Shown: positions 50,537 to 60,472, counted from the stretch's first letter. The stretch is 64,000 nt of DNA from UBA11606 sp964504305 (GCA_964504305.1 CAZDEB010000006.1:124001-188000); one strand, 5' to 3'. A program made the numbers and translations. The notes: a model not told the origin generated them from the letters alone.

Positions 50537-53500
50537 CCGGCGTGGCTGACACAAACGACCGGCCCCGGACCACGGTCAAGGCGCCGCTGGGCGATCTGAA
50601 GGACTTGTTGAGCGACGAGCCGTCGCTCGACGCCGCCCTCGGCCGACGAGAACCGGTGCTGGCGATCGCCGATGCCGGCCGAGCCTTCTTGCTTGCCGGC
50701 CTTGCCGCGGCGTCGGACCGCCGCCCGGTGTTGGTGGCCACTGCCACCCAGTCCGAGGCCGAAAGGTTGGCTGTCGATGCTCGCGCCGTTCTCGGCACCG
50801 ATGATGTGTTGCTCTTCCCGGCGTGGGAGACGTTGCCGCTCGAGCGGGTTAGCCCCGGCGTGGAGACAATGGGCACCCGGCTCAAGGTTTTGCATCGGCT
50901 TGGGTCTGATGTTCGCCCGCCGTCGTTGGTGATTGCATCGGCTCGCGCCCTGATCCAACGTATCGACCCGTCGGCCGCGGTTAGCCCGGTGCGGGTTCGA
51001 CCCGGCGACCAACTCGATCCGGTCGAATTGGTGGGCGAGCTGGTGAGCTTGGGTTACCGCCGCGAACCGCAAGTCGAGCACCGCGGCGAGATTGCGGTAC
51101 GGGGATCGATCGTCGATGTGTACCCGAGTACAGCCGACTCGCCGGTTCGAATCGACTTGTGGGGCGACGAGGTAGATCGTCTCACCGAGTTCGCGGTCGC
51201 CGATCAACGCTCTACCGAAGCAATAGAACATGTCGAGATTTACCCGTGCCGAGAGTTCCGGCCGACCCCGGAGCGCCAGGCCCGAGCCGCCGCTCTTGTT
51301 GGTGAGGAGCCGTGGGGGCGCGAGCAGTGGGACCGCATCGCCGATGGCCAATTGTTCGATGGCATGGAGTCGTGGCTGCCGTGGTTGGTCGAAGACGACA
51401 TGGTCATTACCGACCTTGTTGGCCACGACGGTCTGGTGGTGTTCATCGAACCTCGGCGGGTCCGAGATCGGGCCGCCGAGATCCTTGCCGAAGAGGCCGA
51501 CTTGGCCGGCTCGCTGGCCCGCACGTGGGATGTTGCGGCCGACAAGGTTCATCGTTTGCATCTGCCGTTTGATCGCCTTCTCGCGACCACCTCAGCGCCG
51601 GCGTGGACAGTTCTGGCTACACCTGACGGTCCCGATACACCGGTGGTTGCCGCGTCGGGCTGGGAACCGGTAGTTGGCGATATTTCTCCCACCGTGGCCC
51701 ACGTTCAGAAACTTCTGGCCGATGGGTACCGCGTGGTCGTTGCCGCCGACGGCGAAGCGAGCGCCGGTCGACTGGCGGCGCTGATGTCGGAGCAAGGCGT
51801 GTCGTTCGAGGTACAGCCGCGAGCCCGGCTGGGCGTGACCGACCCGCAAGGGTCGGTGGTAGTCGCGCCGATCGAACGCGGCGCGGTCTTCCCCGAGATC
51901 AAGCTGGCGATCCTTGCCGAATCGGACCTCACCGGACGGCGCCGCACTCATCGCCGGGCTCGCCGACGCAAACGCGATGCTCAACGCTTCTTCGACGATC
52001 TTCGAGAGGGCTCGTTTGTTGTTCACCATCAACACGGTGTGGCCCGTTTCGGGGGGATGGTCACGAGGGCGATTGGCGGCAACGAACGTGACTACCTGCT
52101 GCTCGAATATCGCGGGGGCGACAAGCTCTATGTGCCATCGGATCAGATCGAGTCGGTGCGTCACTACACCGGCGGTGATACGCCGACGCTGTCCAAGATG
52201 GGCGGCTCGGACTGGCATGCCACCAAGGCCAAGGTCCGTTCGGCGGTGCAGGAGATCGCCCAAGAGCTAGTCGTTCTCTATCAACGGCGAGTGACTTCCC
52301 CTGGGCACCAGTTCGAACCCGATACCCCGTGGCAACGCGAGTTCGAGGGTTCGTTCCCGTTCCAGGAAACCACCGATCAACTTCACGCGATCATCGATGT
52401 GAAAAACGACATGGAGCACGGCTCTCCCATGGACCGGCTGGTCGTTGGTGATGTTGGGTTCGGTAAAACCGAAGTTGCCATGCGCGCCGCCTTCAAAGCG
52501 ATCCAAGGCGGCAAGCAAGTAGCCGTGCTCGTGCCCACCACCCTCTTGGCTCAACAGCACTTCTCTACCTTTACCGAACGGATGGCCCCGTACCCGGTTC
52601 GGGTCGAGGTGCTCAGCCGGTTCCTGACCGTCAAGCAAGCGCGCGAGGTCGTGCGGGGACTCGAAGCGGGCGAAGTCGACCTTGTAATCGGGACTCACCG
52701 ATTGTTGTCGAGCGATCTGAAGTTCAAGGACCTGGGACTTCTCGTGGTTGACGAAGAACAACGGTTCGGGGTTTCTCACAAGGAGCAGATCAAGGAACTT
52801 CGTCACGACGTCGACGTGCTTACTCTTACCGCGACCCCGATTCCCCGGACGATGGAGATGAGTCTCACCGGCATCCGAGACATGTCGCTGCTCAACACGC
52901 CGCCCGCCGATCGCCAACCCATCCTCACTTATGTTGGTGAGTACGAAGAACGGGCCGTAGCCGAAGCAATCCGGCGCGAGCTGCTGCGAGAAGGCCAAGC
53001 CTTCTTCGTGCACAATCGGGTTCGCGACATCGAGCATGTAGCGGCCCGGCTCAACGACCTTGTACCGGAGGCCCGAATCGCGGTGGCCCACGGCCAGATG
53101 GACGAAGGCACACTCGATCGAGTGGTGATCGACTTTTGGGAAGGTCGCTACGACGTTCTTGTGTGCACCACGATCATCGAATCCGGGATCGACATGCCAA
53201 CTGTCAATACGTTGGTGGTGGATCGGGCCGATCTGCTCGGACTGGGCCAGCTTCATCAGCTTCGTGGTCGGGTTGGGCGCGCCGGTCAGCGGGCCTATGC
53301 CTATCTGTTTCATCCCACCGATCGGGTGCTGAGCGAAGAGGCCTACGAACGGCTCAAGACCATCGGCGAAGCTACCGAACTCGGCTCGGGCTTTCGGATC
53401 GCGATGCGTGATCTCGAGATCCGAGGCGCGGGCAACTTGTTGGGCACTGGTCAATCGGGCCATATTGCTGCGGTTGGATACGACCTCTATTGCTCGATGG

Positions 53501-54066
53501 TGACCGAGGCAGTCAACGAGCTTCGAGGCGAGCGTCCTCCCGATCCGATCGAAATCGCCATCGAGGTCCCGGGCGATGCGCATCTCCCCAACGACTACGT
53601 GCTCAAGGAAACCAACCGGCTCGAGGCCTACCGGCGGCTTGCTTCGATCGAGTCGCTCGCGGCCCTCGATGATGTGCGGGCCGAATGGATCGACCGCTTC
53701 GGGCCGATTCCCGAAGCGGCCGAAGCGTTGCTGCAGGTCGGGCGCCTGCGAGTCGAGTGCGTTCGCAGCGGCGTCCGCGAAATAACCGTAACCAAGGGCC
53801 CCGGTTTTGGCGGACCTGACCACGTCGCCCGGCTATCCCCGGTCGAACTGCCTGACAGCCGACAAATACGCCTGCAACGCCTGTATTCCCAAAAGGGCGC
53901 TGGCAACGCGGCGGTCTACAAAGAAGCCATCGGTGAGCTCCAGTTGCCGCTGCGCAAGCGGGATGGCGCGGTTGTTGATCAACTGGCAAAGGTCATGGCC
54001 GACCTTCTTCCTGACCAGCCCGGTTCCCCTGCGGCCGAACCGGCCGATAACCTGCCTTCTTCGTGA
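50533..54066 (+). CDS. mfd: Transcription-repair coupling factor Mfd
   Basis: Displaces RNA polymerase stalled at lesions and recruits UvrA. 1177 residues. Order: UvrB-homology domains 1-2 (about 40-350), RNAP-interacting CarD-like domain (about 490-570, FVVHHQHGVARFGGM), then the RecG-like translocase with GDVGFGKTEVAMRAAF (Walker A), VDEEQRFG (DEEQ), TATPIPRTM and RGRVGRAGQRAYAY (motif VI), and the C-terminal TRCF domain. A second GTG 9 bases downstream is an alternative start. Coupled to pth and to the next gene by GTGA overlaps. Confidence 0.97.
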   Translation: MTGVADTNDRPRTTVKAPLGDLKDLLSDEPSLDAALGRREPVLAIADAGRAFLLAGLAAASDRRPVLVATATQSEAERLAVDARAVLGTDDVLLFPAWETLPLERVSPGVETMGTRLKVLHRLGSDVRPPSLVIASARALIQRIDPSAAVSPVRVRPGDQLDPVELVGELVSLGYRREPQVEHRGEIAVRGSIVDVYPSTADSPVRIDLWGDEVDRLTEFAVADQRSTEAIEHVEIYPCREFRPTPERQARAAALVGEEPWGREQWDRIADGQLFDGMESWLPWLVEDDMVITDLVGHDGLVVFIEPRRVRDRAAEILAEEADLAGSLARTWDVAADKVHRLHLPFDRLLATTSAPAWTVLATPDGPDTPVVAASGWEPVVGDISPTVAHVQKLLADGYRVVVAADGEASAGRLAALMSEQGVSFEVQPRARLGVTDPQGSVVVAPIERGAVFPEIKLAILAESDLTGRRRTHRRARRRKRDAQRFFDDLREGSFVVHHQHGVARFGGMVTRAIGGNERDYLLLEYRGGDKLYVPSDQIESVRHYTGGDTPTLSKMGGSDWHATKAKVRSAVQEIAQELVVLYQRRVTSPGHQFEPDTPWQREFEGSFPFQETTDQLHAIIDVKNDMEHGSPMDRLVVGDVGFGKTEVAMRAAFKAIQGGKQVAVLVPTTLLAQQHFSTFTERMAPYPVRVEVLSRFLTVKQAREVVRGLEAGEVDLVIGTHRLLSSDLKFKDLGLLVVDEEQRFGVSHKEQIKELRHDVDVLTLTATPIPRTMEMSLTGIRDMSLLNTPPADRQPILTYVGEYEERAVAEAIRRELLREGQAFFVHNRVRDIEHVAARLNDLVPEARIAVAHGQMDEGTLDRVVIDFWEGRYDVLVCTTIIESGIDMPTVNTLVVDRADLLGLGQLHQLRGRVGRAGQRAYAYLFHPTDRVLSEEAYERLKTIGEATELGSGFRIAMRDLEIRGAGNLLGTGQSGHIAAVGYDLYCSMVTEAVNELRGERPPDPIEIAIEVPGDAHLPNDYVLKETNRLEAYRRLASIESLAALDDVRAEWIDRFGPIPEAAEALLQVGRLRVECVRSGVREITVTKGPGFGGPDHVARLSPVELPDSRQIRLQRLYSQKGAGNAAVYKEAIGELQLPLRKRDGAVVDQLAKVMADLLPDQPGSPAAEPADNLPSS

Positions 54067-54719
54067 GCACCGATAACCGTTCCTTCATTTCTGTCAGACG
54101 CATCGTCGCCGTGATCGGTGCGGTTGGCATCATCGCCGGAGCGGCCTACGCCCTCAATACCCAGCGGCGCGACGATCATGTGATTGCCCGCGTTGGCGAC
54201 CGCGAACTCACTGACGGCCAGCTGCTCGACATTGTCCAGTCGATCCCCAACGACGGCGGTGTTGCCGTCGAACTTGTCCATGCCAATCGACAGTTGACGA
54301 GCTGGGTCCTCACCCAAGCGGTGGCTCAAGAGCTCGTAAGTAGGGGGGCCGGCTCTACCGAGATCGACGAGGCCGAAGGTTTGGCGTCGCTGTCCAACGA
54401 TCCTCAGTTTGGATCCATCGACGTCTCGAGCCCTTACGGCGAGACTGTGGTCGAGTTCCGTCGCGAGCTTGTCGCCGCCCAGACCTACGCCGACAGCTTC
54501 GTCAACGACGACGACATCGTGGTGTCCGAAGAACTCACCGAAGAAGAAGCGGCGACTTTTGTTGCCGCCGAACACGAGCGCCTCACCGGCACGATCTTTC
54601 AAGAGCTGGTGGATGCGGCCCGGGCTCGTGCCGAGTCCGGAACTTACATCGACCCTCGCTACGGACATTGGGATGCCGATTTCACCTCCGTAATTGGGCC
54701 TAGCGGCGTTGTTGGCTGA
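54063..54719 (+). CDS. SurA N-terminal-domain-like membrane-anchored protein
   Basis: 218 residues. A single N-terminal membrane segment (RRIVAVIGAVGIIAGAAYAL) with no lipobox, so probably a signal anchor. The remainder resembles the SurA/PrsA N-terminal chaperone part: VIARVGDRELTDGQLLDIV, a helical middle, and a C-terminal YIDPRYGHWD typical of proteins encoded after mfd in Actinobacteria. No PPIase (parvulin) domain is seen. A role in folding of exported proteins is inference. The GTG overlaps the mfd stop. Confidence 0.75.
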   Translation: MSTDNRSFISVRRIVAVIGAVGIIAGAAYALNTQRRDDHVIARVGDRELTDGQLLDIVQSIPNDGGVAVELVHANRQLTSWVLTQAVAQELVSRGAGSTEIDEAEGLASLSNDPQFGSIDVSSPYGETVVEFRRELVAAQTYADSFVNDDDIVVSEELTEEEAATFVAAEHERLTGTIFQELVDAARARAESGTYIDPRYGHWDADFTSVIGPSGVVG

Positions 54720-54725
54720 TCGTCG

Positions 54726-56174
54726 GTGACAGGTCGGATCGCCATTGTCGGACTTGGTCCCGGCGGTACCGACCTCATAACGCCGCAGACCCGTGTTGCG
54801 CTTGGCGAGTCTGCTCACGTGCGGTTGCGCACGCGACGCCACCCTGCTGCGGAGCTGACTGGCACGGCGGCATCGTTCGACGACGTCTATGAACAGGCCG
54901 ATCGTTTCGCCGACGTTTACCGAGAAATCGCCGACCGGCTGTTAGCCGAGGCGTCAGATATCGACGAAGAGCTCGTGTATGCGGTGCCGGGTTCGCCGTT
55001 GGTGCTCGAACGCACCGTCGACCTGCTTCGTGGTGCCGCGAGCGAAGGGCGAGTCGAGCTTCGGATCTTGCCGGCGATGTCGTTTCTCGATGTGGCGTGG
55101 GCCGAACTTCAGATCGACCCGGTAGAGGCGGGTGTTCGGCTCATCGATGGCCACACGTTTGCGGTGTCGGCTGCAGGGCAGACCGGGCCCCTCCTGGTCG
55201 CCCATTGCCATGCCCGCCACGTGCTGAGCGACATCAAGTTGGCGGTCGACGATCCGCCGCCTCGCGTCACCGTCTTGCAACGGCTCGGGTTGCCCGATCA
55301 GCGAATCTTTGATGTGGCGTGGGCCGACCTTGACCGTGAGGTCGACGCCGACCATCTAACCTCGATCTACATCGCGCAGATGGGCGTTCCCGTCGCCACC
55401 GAATTCGTCAAGTTCGACGAACTGGTACGCGAATTGCGCGAGAAGTGTCCCTGGGATCGCGAGCAGACTCACGCTTCGCTTCGGCGTCACCTGCTCGAAG
55501 AAACCCACGAGGTACTCGAGGCGCTCGACGCCCGCGGCCTCATCGATGACGACGAACCCGACGCCGACTTGGATGATCACCTGGCCGAAGAGCTGGGAGA
55601 CCTGCTGTTTCAGATCTTCTTTCATGCGCGGCTGGCGGCCGAGCGCGGGGCTTTCACCGTTGCCGACGTGGCTCGTGGGGTCCACGACAAGCTGGTTTAT
55701 CGTCATCCGCACGTGTTCGCCGACGCATCGGCCGAGTCCTCGGATCAGGTCCTGTCGAGCTGGGAGGAACTCAAGAAGCAGGAGAAGGGTCGCCAATCAG
55801 CGATGGACGGGATTGCCTCCACCTTGCCGAGTTTGATGTTGGCGCTCAAGATGCAAAAGCGGGCGGCCTCGGCTGGGTTCGACTTCGAAGGTGGTCCCGA
55901 GGTGGCGTTTGCCGACGTCGAGTCAGAACTGGCCGAGGTCCGCAACGATCCTTGCGAACACGAAGTCGGCGACCTCCTCTTTGCCGCGGTCCAAGTAGCT
56001 CGCCGCCTCAGCGTCGACCCGGAGATGGCGTTGCGCTCTGCCTCACAACGATTTGAGCGGCGCTTTCGGGTTGTGGAGGAATTGGCGGGTGGGGGAGACG
56101 AAATCCGTCTTGCCGACATTTCTCAACTCGAATCGTGGTGGGCGCTGGCCAAACAGCGCACCGCTGAGGCATAG
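54726..56174 (+). CDS. mazG: YabN-type fusion: tetrapyrrole methylase-like domain plus MazG pyrophosphohydrolase
   Basis: 482 residues. The N-terminal 220 are a SAM-dependent tetrapyrrole methylase-like domain (IAIVGLGPGGTDLITPQT, VYAVPGSPLVLERTV). The MazG part starts at LRELREKCPWDREQTH (about 237), with LLEETHEVLEAL and LAEELGDLLFQIFFHARLA forming the metal-binding EExxE/ExxD set, and a second MazG-like copy ends CEHEVGDLLFAAVQVARRL. MazG hydrolyses non-canonical NTPs. The fused layout is like Bacillus YabN. Start is GTG. Confidence 0.92.
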   Translation: MTGRIAIVGLGPGGTDLITPQTRVALGESAHVRLRTRRHPAAELTGTAASFDDVYEQADRFADVYREIADRLLAEASDIDEELVYAVPGSPLVLERTVDLLRGAASEGRVELRILPAMSFLDVAWAELQIDPVEAGVRLIDGHTFAVSAAGQTGPLLVAHCHARHVLSDIKLAVDDPPPRVTVLQRLGLPDQRIFDVAWADLDREVDADHLTSIYIAQMGVPVATEFVKFDELVRELREKCPWDREQTHASLRRHLLEETHEVLEALDARGLIDDDEPDADLDDHLAEELGDLLFQIFFHARLAAERGAFTVADVARGVHDKLVYRHPHVFADASAESSDQVLSSWEELKKQEKGRQSAMDGIASTLPSLMLALKMQKRAASAGFDFEGGPEVAFADVESELAEVRNDPCEHEVGDLLFAAVQVARRLSVDPEMALRSASQRFERRFRVVEELAGGGDEIRLADISQLESWWALAKQRTAEA

Positions 56175-56210
56175 TACAGAAGGCTTGTTGGCGGAGCGCA
56201 ACCCACGAGG

Positions 56211-56248
56211 TCGCGCGATCCGCGCGATGTCCCTCACCCTTCGCGCGA
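56211..56248. promoter_or_regulatory. Repeated TCGCGCGA palindromes upstream of eno
   Basis: The palindromic 8-mer TCGCGCGA occurs at 56211-56218 and 56241-56248, exactly 30 bp apart. The first is part of a larger perfect inverted repeat, TCGCGCG-ATC-CGCGCGA (56211-56227). They lie in the 117-bp gap before enolase. A regulator site is possible; CG-rich composition makes chance matches more likely too. Confidence 0.4.
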
Positions 56249-56291
56249 GGCCCGTTAACGTGAAACAAACCAACAGAAACGAAGGACCGTC

Positions 56292-57569
56292 GTGAGCATC
56301 ATCGAACGCGTGCACGGCCGCGAAGTCTTTGACTCTCGCGGCAACCCCACAGTCGAGGTCGAGATCGAGCTCGACTCCGGCGCCCATGGACGTGCCATCG
56401 TCCCGAGCGGTGCTTCGACCGGCGCGTTCGAAGCCGTGGAGCTACGAGATGGAGGCGATCGACTCACCGGCAAAGGGGTGCTCGATGCCGTCAGCTTCGT
56501 CAATGGCGAGCTTGCCGACACGGTGATCGGAATCGACGCGCTGAACCAGCGCCTGCTCGATGCCGAGCTGATCTCAAGCGATGGCACCGACAACAAAGCC
56601 CGGGTGGGCGCCAACGCGATCCTCGGAATCTCACTCGCCGCCGCCCAAGCCGCCGCGGCCGAGCTCGCCATCCCGTTGTGGAGACACGTTGGCGGATCTC
56701 ATGCCCATGTGCTGCCCGTTCCCATGATGAACGTGCTCAACGGTGGCGAACATGCCGACAACAGCATCGACTACCAAGAGTTCATGTTCATGCCGGTTGG
56801 AGCCGCGTCGTTCTCCGAGGCCATGCAATGGGGTGTCGAGTGCTACCACGTGCTCAAGTCGGTGCTGCACGACCGTGGCCTCTCGACCGCAATTGGCGAC
56901 GAAGGCGGGTTTGCCCCCAACCTCGCATCCAACGAAGAGGCCGTGCAGCTGTTGATTGACGCCATCGAGCGAGCCGGGCGCACTCCCGGTGACGAAGTTG
57001 CCATCGCCATGGACGTCGCGTCCACCGAGTTCTACGCCGATGGCGTCTACACGTTGGCCGCCGAAGGTCGAACCCTTGATTCGTCGGCGATGGTCGCCGA
57101 ACTGGTCGGTCTTTGTGATCGTTACCCAATTGTTTCGGTCGAAGACGGCATGGCCGAAGACGACTGGGACGGTTGGCTCGAGCTGACTCGTGCGGTGGGC
57201 GACCGTGTCCAGGTCGTGGGCGACGATCTATTCGTCACCAACTCCCAACGCCTCGCTCGTGGTATTGCGTCGGGTACGGCAAACTCGATCCTGGTCAAGG
57301 TGAACCAGATAGGGACTTTGACCGAAACCCTCGAAGCGGTCGATATGGCCACCCGGGCCGGCTACACGTCGGTGATGTCGCACCGATCTGGAGAGACCGA
57401 GGACACCTTTATTGCCGACCTCGCCGTCGCAACCAACTGTGGCCAGATCAAAACCGGTGCTCCGGCGCGCTCAGACCGGGTAGCCAAGTACAACCAGCTC
57501 CTGCGCATCGAAGAACAGCTCGGCGACTCGGCCGGCTTTCGTGGTCGCGCCGCGTTGGCGGTGTCGTGA
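56292..57569 (+). CDS. eno: Enolase
   Basis: Converts 2-phosphoglycerate to phosphoenolpyruvate. 425 residues from GTG 56292 with GAAGGA upstream. Visible: FDSRGNPTVEVEI, PSGASTGAFEAVELRDG, VPMMNVLNGGEHADN, GDEGGFAPNL, the metal ligands (AMDVAS, SVEDGMAEDDWDGW, VVGDDLFVTN), catalytic Lys in ILVKVNQIGTLTET and SHRSGETEDTFIADLAV. The stop overlaps the ftsB-like start. Highly conserved and certain. Confidence 0.98.
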   Translation: MSIIERVHGREVFDSRGNPTVEVEIELDSGAHGRAIVPSGASTGAFEAVELRDGGDRLTGKGVLDAVSFVNGELADTVIGIDALNQRLLDAELISSDGTDNKARVGANAILGISLAAAQAAAAELAIPLWRHVGGSHAHVLPVPMMNVLNGGEHADNSIDYQEFMFMPVGAASFSEAMQWGVECYHVLKSVLHDRGLSTAIGDEGGFAPNLASNEEAVQLLIDAIERAGRTPGDEVAIAMDVASTEFYADGVYTLAAEGRTLDSSAMVAELVGLCDRYPIVSVEDGMAEDDWDGWLELTRAVGDRVQVVGDDLFVTNSQRLARGIASGTANSILVKVNQIGTLTETLEAVDMATRAGYTSVMSHRSGETEDTFIADLAVATNCGQIKTGAPARSDRVAKYNQLLRIEEQLGDSAGFRGRAALAVS

Positions 57570-57946
57570 CGGCCAAGGCCAGAAGTTCGCGTCCCGCGGC
57601 CAAACGGTCTGCTCGGCCGAAACCAAAGCGCGCCCCTGAGCCCGCTCGTCGTATCGCCCCTGGCTTGGTCTTCAGGGTCGGAGCGATCGCCGCCACGCTT
57701 GGAGTTGGTGCCGGCCTAGCGGCCATACCTGTCGGCAATTGGCTCGACCAGAAGGCCGAGCTCGACCAAGCCGAACTCGAACGGAGCGTGCTGCAAGCCG
57801 AGATCTCGGCCATCGAAAGCCAGATTGATCTGAACAGCGGCGAGGAGGGAATCCTCGAACGTGGTCGTTGTTTTGGGTTTTGGGTCCAGCCAGGAGCAGA
57901 GACCTACACGATTCCTGGCGTTGACGGTTGTGTGTCTCAGCCCTGA
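57566..57946 (+). CDS. FtsB/DivIC-like septum formation initiator protein
   Basis: 126 residues from GTG 57566, overlapping eno (GTGA). A basic N-terminus (KARSSRPAAKRSARPKPKR), a single membrane helix (VFRVGAIAATLGVGAGLAAI), then a short coiled coil (KAELDQAELERSVLQAEIS) and a C-terminal SGEEGILERGRCFGFWVQPG, the place of the RexLgmv.pGE motif in FtsB. This is the usual gene after eno in Actinobacteria. Family assignment by context and architecture. Confidence 0.78.
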   Translation: MTAKARSSRPAAKRSARPKPKRAPEPARRIAPGLVFRVGAIAATLGVGAGLAAIPVGNWLDQKAELDQAELERSVLQAEISAIESQIDLNSGEEGILERGRCFGFWVQPGAETYTIPGVDGCVSQP

Positions 57947-57964
57947 ATAAGCCAAGATGCTCCG

Positions 57965-58912
57965 ATGACAAATTTTCCGGTAGAGGCCACAGGGCTCGTC
58001 CGTAAGTTCGGCAATCTGACTGCGGTCGATCAGATCGACCTCGCAGTCCGCGAGGGTGAGGTCTTTGGCTTCCTCGGGCCCAATGGGGCTGGGAAATCGA
58101 CCACCGTGCGAATGCTCGTGACATTGCTGAAACCCACCGCCGGGTCAGCTCGCGTCGCCGGTCATGATGTGGCCACCGAACCCAATGCCGTTCGACGCTC
58201 GATCGGGGTGGCGCTGCAAGACGCGGCCATCGATCCGCTGATGACCGGCAACGAGTTGCTGCGGCTGCAAGCGGTCCTGCACGGGCTAGTGGGCAAGGAA
58301 GGCACTCAGCGCGCCGCCGACCTGCTGGAGCGGGTTGGTCTCACCGCCGCTGGCGGCCGTCGCGTCGGGCAGTACTCGGGCGGGATGCGTCGCCGTCTTG
58401 ATCTGGCGTTGGCACTGATCCATCGTCCGAAAGTTCTCTTCCTCGACGAGCCGACAACCGGACTCGACCCCACCAGCCGACAGGCGGTTTGGGAGGAGGT
58501 TCGTTCGCTCAACAACGAGGGCACGACCGTTTTCTTGACTACGCAATATCTCGAAGAGGCCGATGAATTGGCCGGACGCATCGCCATTATCGACGACGGA
58601 CGAATCGTTCGTGAAGGCGACCCCGATGTGCTCAAGCGAGCGGTCGGCGACCCGACCTTGCGGATCGAAGTGGCCGATCCGGCCATGACCGATCAGGCCC
58701 GCACGGTTCTTTCGGCCTTTGGCGAAACCCGCCCGGCCCGAGCGGGACGGATGGCCATTGGACTACGCGGTGGCACCGAATCGTTGGCCGGGGTGGTGCG
58801 CGCCATGGATGATGCGGGCGTCACCCTCGGACACGTCGAAGTCGTATCACCCAGCCTTGACGACGTCTTTGCCGAGGCAACCGGACGCCGTCTCGAGGGA
58901 GCCGCTACGTGA
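57965..58912 (+). CDS. ABC exporter ATP-binding protein (DrrA-like)
   Basis: A 315-residue ATPase of the ABC-2 export class. Walker A GPNGAGKSTT, Q-loop VALQDAAIDPLMTG, signature YSGGMRRRLDLALAL, Walker B VLFLDEPTTGLDPTSR, H-loop region VFLTTQYLEEADELA. The C-terminal 80 residues form the DrrA-type accessory domain. Two permeases follow with overlapping starts. The transported compound (drug or lipid) is not predictable. Confidence 0.93.
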   Translation: MTNFPVEATGLVRKFGNLTAVDQIDLAVREGEVFGFLGPNGAGKSTTVRMLVTLLKPTAGSARVAGHDVATEPNAVRRSIGVALQDAAIDPLMTGNELLRLQAVLHGLVGKEGTQRAADLLERVGLTAAGGRRVGQYSGGMRRRLDLALALIHRPKVLFLDEPTTGLDPTSRQAVWEEVRSLNNEGTTVFLTTQYLEEADELAGRIAIIDDGRIVREGDPDVLKRAVGDPTLRIEVADPAMTDQARTVLSAFGETRPARAGRMAIGLRGGTESLAGVVRAMDDAGVTLGHVEVVSPSLDDVFAEATGRRLEGAAT

Positions 58913-59688
58913 CCTCTGCGGCTTTGGCGCAAGCAGCGATGCTGGCTCGCCGTTCGATAGTCAACACCTGGAGACAGCCCGGAGCGTGGGCTCCGAGCGT
59001 GGTATTTCCGCTGATGCTCGCTGCGGTGTATGCCGCCCAGTTCTCCAAGGCCACCGCACTGCCAGGATTTCCCGAGGTGGACTCCTTTTTGCAATTCATA
59101 CTTCCGGCCTCGGTCTTGCAAGGTGTGGCGTTCAACTCCGGTGAGGCAGGTAGCGCCATGGCGACCGACATCGAAAACGGGTTCTTCGACCGTCTGGTGA
59201 CCTCGCCATCGAGCCGGATATCGCTGTTCGTGGGACGGCTGGCGGGAGCCGCGGTGTTCAGTGCGGGGCTGGCCGCGGTTTTGATTGCGGCGTTCGCGGC
59301 CTTTGGCGCTCCGGTTAAGGGCGGACTGCTCGCTGGCGCGGCGTTGGTAGTGATCGCCTCGGGGTTGTCGTTAGCCATAGGAGGGATCACCCTCATCGTT
59401 GCGCTGCGTACCGGCTCGCCCGAGGCCGCCCAGTCGATGTTTCCTCTCACCTTCGTGGCGATATTTGTTTCGTCGGCCTTCTTCCCGACCGAACTTATGA
59501 GCGGGTGGTATCAGTCTGTGGCCGAGGTCAATCCCATTACGTTGATCATCAACCCCACGAGACGAATGGTTATCAGCGGATTTGCCGCCGATGATTTCTT
59601 GGCGGCCATGGGGTGGATCAGCGTTCTCGCCGTTGGCTCGCTCGGATTTGCCTACCGGGCCTACCTGGGCCGGGTGAGGCGGGGATGA
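58909..59688 (+). CDS. ABC-2 type transporter permease
   Basis: 259 residues, six membrane segments. GTG 58909 overlaps the ATPase stop. The conserved ABC-2 elements include MATDIENGFFDRLVTSP and the C-terminal SSAFFPTELMSGWYQSVAEVNPITLIINPTR. It pairs with the next permease; the two are homologous (compare MATDIENGFFDRL with MATDMDSGFLDRL). Confidence 0.92.
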   Translation: MTSAALAQAAMLARRSIVNTWRQPGAWAPSVVFPLMLAAVYAAQFSKATALPGFPEVDSFLQFILPASVLQGVAFNSGEAGSAMATDIENGFFDRLVTSPSSRISLFVGRLAGAAVFSAGLAAVLIAAFAAFGAPVKGGLLAGAALVVIASGLSLAIGGITLIVALRTGSPEAAQSMFPLTFVAIFVSSAFFPTELMSGWYQSVAEVNPITLIINPTRRMVISGFAADDFLAAMGWISVLAVGSLGFAYRAYLGRVRRG

Positions 59689-60470
59689 CCAGCAGCATCG
59701 CCTTTGGTCCTTCGGGTCCCGGACTTGTTCAGCTATCGCGTCGTGCGATCACCCGACTGTTGCGGGTGCCGGCGCTGATTGCGCCGACCATCATCATGCC
59801 GGCGTTCTTTATCGTCGCGTTCACCGGCAGCTTCGATGGAATAACCCGTGTCGATGGTTATCCAACAGACAACATCGTCAACTGGGTCGCGGCCTTTGCG
59901 ATCGTGCAGAGCGCATCTTTCGCGGGTATCGGGGCGGCTGGGGCGATGGCTACCGACATGGATTCCGGCTTTCTTGATCGTTTGCTCGTTAGTCCTGTGC
60001 GCCGAGTCTTGATCGTTGCTGGACCGTTGGTGCAAACCGCCATTCGAGCCTTGATTCCGGTCACCGTGGTGTTGTTGATCGCCGCGCTGAAAGGGGCATC
60101 GATGCCAGGCGGTCTTCTCGGCATCGTCGTGGTTTATGCCGGGGCCATTGGCGCCGCGCTGATCATGGGCTGTGTGGGCCTCGCAGTGGTACTGCATATA
60201 GGAAACATCAGAGCAATGGCGATCGTGCAGATCGTGGCGTTCGTGTTCTTGTTTCCGTCGACCGGGCAGGTTCCGATTGTGGTGATGGAGGGCTGGTTGC
60301 AAACGGCGGCTCGCTACAACCCGGCGACCGACTTGCTGCTTCTTGTTCGCCAGGGATTCCTGGGCGACGTTACCTGGGCGAACACGTGGCCCGGTCTTCT
60401 GGTGATTCTGGGCGGCGTTGCGATATTTGGTTCGTGGGCCCGCTACGAGCTGGGTCGGCTCCGCGACTAG
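59685..60470 (+). CDS. ABC-2 type transporter permease (second subunit)
   Basis: 261 residues, six membrane segments. ATG 59685 overlaps the previous stop (ATGA). It contains MATDMDSGFLDRLLVSP and ends WLQTAARYNPATDLLLLVRQ, the ABC-2 pattern. It likely forms a heterodimeric channel with the preceding permease and the DrrA-like ATPase. The 3' end lies 2 bases from the convergent Lrp gene. Confidence 0.92.
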   Translation: MTSSIAFGPSGPGLVQLSRRAITRLLRVPALIAPTIIMPAFFIVAFTGSFDGITRVDGYPTDNIVNWVAAFAIVQSASFAGIGAAGAMATDMDSGFLDRLLVSPVRRVLIVAGPLVQTAIRALIPVTVVLLIAALKGASMPGGLLGIVVVYAGAIGAALIMGCVGLAVVLHIGNIRAMAIVQIVAFVFLFPSTGQVPIVVMEGWLQTAARYNPATDLLLLVRQGFLGDVTWANTWPGLLVILGGVAIFGSWARYELGRLRD

Positions 60471-60472
60471 AG

